A program made the translations under genes and the position numbers. Below, one piece after another: positions 32,201 to 38,200 of a stretch of 64,000 nucleotides of DNA (position 1 is its first letter; every line of letters begins with the position of its first letter). The notes under the pieces were generated by a model, which saw nothing but the letters and a program-made list of their open reading frames with translations, had not been told where the DNA came from and did no database searches. The stretch is from Solirubrobacter deserti. Its GTDB lineage: Bacteria; Actinomycetota; Thermoleophilia; Solirubrobacterales; Solirubrobacteraceae. Where the stretch lies: contig NZ_QPKJ02000007.1 in assembly GCF_003344625.1 (NCBI RefSeq), positions 62,001 through 126,000 on the forward strand. The letters run 5' to 3'.

Positions 32201-35200
32201 ACCGCGACGCTCGATGTCCACATCGACATGGACCTGCTCGGCATCCTGCACCTCAAGCTCGACGGCTCGATGCGTCTGAGCACGCGGACCTCGCAGACCA
32301 AGTACTTCAACCTGGACCTGTCCGGCAAGCTCGACCTGCTGGGCGTGATCTCGATCAGCGGCGGGGTGAAGATCGTCGTCCAGGGCAACTACTGGTCGAT
32401 CACGATCCCGCAGTCGAACCCGCTGAGCGCCAGCCTCGCCAGCCTGCTGAGCCTGACCGTCTACGGCTCGCTGGACTCCAACGGCAACTTCGAGCTGCGC
32501 GTCCAGGGCTCGATCAACCTCTCCTACGCCGGCAACGGCATCAACGGCGCCGCCTGGGTCCACCTCAAGTTCAAGCCCAACGACCCGACCGGTGACGACT
32601 TCATCGCCGAGATCGGCGGCTCGTTCGGCGCCTACCTGGGCGGCGTGGAGCTGTTCGGCGTGGCCGCCTACGGGCGCATCTCGGGCAACCTGGGCGACAC
32701 CGTCACGCTCAAGGTGGGCGTCAAGGGCACCGGCGTGTTCTTCGAGTGGGTCACCAAGATCGTCGAGATGCTCGAGTCCGCGGCCAAGGCCGCGGGGTAC
32801 GCCATCGTCGGCTTCTTCGAGGACGTCGGGTGCGCGATCGCGTCGCTGTGGGGCGGCTGCCCGCCCAAGCGCGTGAAAGTCGAGCAGCGCGTGCAGGAGC
32901 GCAAGGAGAAGGACGCGTGGTTCGAGCTGACCGTCGCCACCTTCCGCCTGCCGGGCTCGCTCAAGAGCACGCCTCCGCCGCCGCCGAACCTCGCGTTCCG
33001 CGACAGCACCGGCAAGCTGATCCTCAACGTCGGCGACCGGGCGGGGAACCGCAACTACTCCAAGACCGACATCCACGAGGTCTACGAGATCGCACACCTG
33101 GGCGGTGACGTGGGCCACGAGACCGTGCGCGTGAGCGCCTTCGGCCTGCAGGAGACGTTCGAGGACATCAACGCGATCGAGGGCGTCTTCGGGAGCGGCA
33201 ACGACGGGCTCAACATCCTCGACGGCGTGGTCACGAACGTCCGGGCCTACGGCGGCGCGGGCGACGACAACTTCGGCTACTCCGGCTACGGCAGCGTGTT
33301 CTTCGCCGGCGGCGCGGGGGCGGACACGCTGTACGCGGGCCAGTTCGCGACGGGCTCGGTGACCCTGCACGGCGATGACGTCAACGATCCGGCCGGTGCG
33401 GGCGACGCGCGCGACGTGCTCACCAACGACTCGTCCGCCACCGGCGTCCTCACGGGCGGCGGGGGCAACGACGAGCTCTACGGCGGCAGCGGCGCGGACG
33501 CGCTGAACGGCGGGGCGGGCGACGACCTGCTCGTGGGCCGCGGCGGCGTGGACGGGTACGACGGCGGCAGCGGCAACGACATCCTGCGTACGACGCTCGC
33601 CGACCTCGCGATGGGCGAGACCTACGAGGGCGGCACGGACACCGGCAAGGACGCCAACGACGCGACGTTCGACTTCATGGACGCGCTCGAGGTGCTCGGC
33701 GACGGCGGTAACAACTCGGTCCGCCTGCGCGTCGAGGGCACGCAGCTCGTGTTCGAGGAGCTCGCCGGCGCGAACATCATCGGCTCGCTGCGCGGCCAGG
33801 GCGTCGAGCGCATCCGCCTCTCGGGCGGCTCGGGCAACGACAGCTTCACGTTCGCGGGCGCGCTCGAGAACGGCGGCGTCGTGAGCGTGAGCGTGGACCT
33901 CGGCACGGGCGCCGACGTCGTCACCCACCAGGCGTCGACCGGCAACGACACGGTCAACGTGATCATCGCCGCGGACGCGACGTCGATCGACTGGACCGGC
34001 CACTACGCGCTCGCCATCACCGACGCGAGCCGCACGGGCGGCGACCGCCTGCGCGTCGAGGCGCTCGGCGGCCACGACGTGATCGACGGCTCGCAGTCGG
34101 CGGGCGTCGCCTACTGGGCCGCGGTCGAGCTCGTCGGCGGCGACGGCAACGACGTCGTCGTCGGCACGCCGGTCGCCGACCTGGTCGATTCCGGCCTGGG
34201 CAACGACCGCGTCTCCGGCCTCGGCGGCCAGGACACGTTCGCCGACGCGGGCGGCACGGACGAGATCATGGAGGTCTGGGCCGGCGACTTCGGGCTCTAC
34301 GGCAACCTGCTCGTGCTCGGCGTGCTCGAGACGACGTGCGCGGCCAACACGACCTGCTTCCGCGCGGGCGCGACCGGCGAGGACATCTCGGTCTTCGAGC
34401 GCGCGACGCTCAGCGGCACGCAGCGGCGGACCGTCGAGCGCAACGGCAGCAACGTCGTCGTCGACGGCGAGTCCAACCGCTTCTTCGTCGGCAGCTTCGG
34501 CGCCGTCCTGATCGGCGGCGCCGCGCAGGTCGGCGTGACGCCGTGGGCGGGCGTCGCGGACCTGATCGGCCGCGACGACGCCGACACGTACGTGATCGCT
34601 CCCGGCGGCGTGCGCAACGGCACGGTGCGGATCGTCGAGGTCGACCTGGTGGGCGGCGGCGACACCGTCACCATCAACGGCACCAACCTGCGCGAGACGG
34701 GCCGCGTCGAGGCCGGTCAGCAGCTGCGCGACCCCGACGCGAGCGCGGCCGCGGGCGCCGACCGCTTCGTGGCGGCGACGCAGCTGCGCCTGGACGACGG
34801 CTCGGCCACCACGACCGTGATCGTGTCCCGCTTCGTCGAGAGCACGTCGCTGCTGCTCGCCGGCGGCGACGACACGCTCGCGGTCCGCGGCCTGAACCTG
34901 CCGCTGACCGTCGACCTCGGCGCGGGCGACGACACGGTGCTCGCGGGCACGAACGCGGCCGAGCGCGAGGGCTTCAACGGGGGCGGCACGCTCAACGGGC
35001 TCGGCGCGCGCCTGACGCTGATCGGCCGCGAGGGCAACGACCTGCTGTGGGCCGACGACAGCGCCGACACCGCCGACAACACCGGTGCCCTGAGCGCGAC
35101 CGAGCTGACCGGGCTCGGCATGACCGGCGGCATCGCCTACACCGGCTTCGAGGACTTCACGCTCGCGCTCGGCTCGGGCCACGACACGCTGAACGTGGCC

Positions 35201-38200
35201 ACCACGGTCACCGGCGTCGTGCGCATCACCACCGGCGCGGGTGACGACACCGTCACGATGGTCAGCGTCGACGGCGACCTGGACCTCGCGACGGGGGCGG
35301 GCACGGACAAGGTCCGCATCGACCTCGCGCGCAAGACGCTCGCCCTGGACACCGGCAGCGAGAACGACGAGGTCCTGCTCGGCGACCTGCGCGGCGTGAC
35401 GACCGTGAGCACCGGCACCGGCGCCGACACGGTCACGATCGTCAGCGCGGCCGCCGCACTGACGCTCGACACCGGCGCGGGCGCCGACACGGTGCTCGTC
35501 GAGTCCGCCGGCGGCGTCACCGCCATCACGACCGGCGACGACAACGACCTCGTCACGCTGCGCAACCTCGGCGCCGCCACCACGCTGGACACGGGCGCGG
35601 GCGACGACATCGTGCGGGTCGGCAACCTCGCCCAGCGCCTGGACGGCATCGCCGCGACGCTGACCATCGAGGCCGGCGCGGGCGCCGACCAGCTCTTCCT
35701 CGACGACAGCGGCGACACCACCGCCAACACGGGCCGCGTCACCGCGTCCACCGTCGTCGGGCTCGGCCTCGGCGGCACGCTCACCTACCTCGGCTTCGAG
35801 GCCTTCGAGCTGCTGCTCGGCTCCGGCGCCGACGTGCTGTTCGTCGACTCCACGCACACGGGCACGACCCGCATCGACCTCGGCGCGGGCGCCGACCGCG
35901 TCGACCTGGAGACGACGGGCGGCCTGACCCGGATCGAGGGCGGCGCGGGCACGGACACGTTCAACGTCAACCCGGTGCTGGACGCGGTCAACGGCCTTGC
36001 GGCCAAGCTCACGCTCGACGGCGAGGGCGAAGGCGACACCTACAACGTCAACCTGTGGGGCATCGGCGGGTCCGTCATCGACGTCGCCGACAGCGGGGTC
36101 TCCGGCGCCGACGCGCTCAACCTCAACGGCACGCAGGTCGCCGACGTGTTCCTGCTGCGCCGCGACCTCGTCGCGCTCCTGAACGCCGGCGCGCTGGTGG
36201 AGCGCATCGAGTACGACACCGCGATCGAGACGCTGTTCATCGACGCGCTCGGCGGCGACGACCGCTTTGCGCTCGACGACAACTCGTCGGTGACCACCAT
36301 CGAGGGCGGCGCGGGCAACGACCGCTTCCAGGTCGGCCAGATCTTCGGCGACATCGTCTCCACCGAGCCGCCCGCCTGGACGCAGACCACGCGCGGCAAG
36401 CTCACCAACGGCAACTCGTTCGCGACCACGATCCGCGGCGAGGCCGGCAACGACACGTTCGGCATCTTCAACCACCAGGCCACGCTCGACGCCCAGGGCG
36501 GCGACGACGACGACACCTTCATCGTGCGCACGTTCACCACCGGCACGACGGTCAGCGGCGGGGGCGGCAACGACGTCATCAACTACGTGGGCAACGCGCC
36601 GCTGAACGTCGACGGCGGCGAAGGCTCGGACCGCGTGATCTTCTATGGCACCGAGCTCGACGACACCTTCCTGCTGACGGCGACGACGATCTACGGCGGC
36701 GGCCGCGCGTTCGTCTACGCGGGCATCGAGCTGTTCGAGCTCGACACGCTCGAGGGCGACGACCTGGTCGTCGTCCACTCCACGGCCGCCGGCGTGACGA
36801 CGCGCATCCGCACCGGCCTCGGCGGCGACCGCGTCGTCATCGGCGGCGACCACCCGACGGTCGACACCGGCGCGGCGACCCCGGTCATCCCGGCGGCCGA
36901 GCACCGCGCCGCGCTGATCCGGGGCCCGCTGTTCATCGACGGCGGCCGGGGCGGCGTCGGCGAGCTCGACCTCCCGCTCGCGATCATCCTGCCGGGTGAG
37001 ACGGCCACGCCGCCGCTGCCCGCGCCGCTGCCGCCGACGGCGCTGCCCGAGGACGACCACGTCGACTCGCTGACGATCGACGACTCGCTCGGCACCGGCG
37101 GCAACGGCGTGCTCACGCGCGACACCATCGGCGGCCTCGGCATGGGCGCCCTGATCACCTACGCCGCCTTCGAGACGCTGTACTTGCAGCTCGGCGCCGG
37201 CGTGGACACGTTCACGATCGAGACGACGATCCTCGGCCGCACGGTGCTGCGGACCGGCGGCGGCGCCGACGTCGTGCGGGTGAAGACGATCGACGGCCTG
37301 ACGACGGTCGAGACCGAGGGCGGCGACGACCGCGTCACGGTGAGCAGCGACCTCGGCACCCTCAACCAGATCACGGCGCTGCTCACGCTCGACACGGGCG
37401 ACGGTGTGGATTCCGTCCGCCTCGACGACGTGGCCGAGACCCAGGCCGAGACGGCGACGATCAACCCGACGACCGTCACGGGCCTCGGGATGAACGCGGG
37501 TGCGCCGGTGGGCGTCGCGCAGCGCCTGACGATCACCGGCCCGACGCTCGTGCTCTACGTCGTGCTCGCCGACGGCACGTTCAAGACGACGGCGCCGCTC
37601 GCGGCCAACGCGTCCGCGGCGCAGATCCAGGCCGCGCTGTCGGCGATCGTGAACCCGTACAGCGGCTCGGCGCTGCCGTTCACCGACAACGTGCGCGTCG
37701 CGCGCTACGGCAACGTCGTCGAGCTCTACTTCGCCGGTCAGTACCGCACGCGCGGCGTCGCGTTCGCCGAGGGCGCGAACCTCGAGGAGCGTCGGGTCGG
37801 CATCGACTATTACGGGGTCGAGAACCTCGAGATCCTCACGGGCTCCGGGGCGGACGTGATCAACGTCAACGGCACCTCCGCCGCGACCACGATCAAGGCC
37901 GCCGGCGGCGACGACCGCGTGTACGTCTCCTCGCTCGCCGCGTTCGGCCTGACCGACCGCCCGGCGTACCTGCGCGGCGACCTGAACGCGCTCGCCGGGT
38001 CGCTGACGCTCGACCTCGGCGCGGGCCGCCACACGCTGATGGTCAGCGACGAGGCCGCGACGGTGGGCGACACGGTGAGCATCTCCGCCGTCGGGGACGC
38101 GATCGCGATCGCCGGCCTGGCCGTGGGTGCGATCAGCTACCGGACCGACGGGACCTTCGCCGACGGGATCACGGTCTGGACCGGCTCCGGCGCCGACACG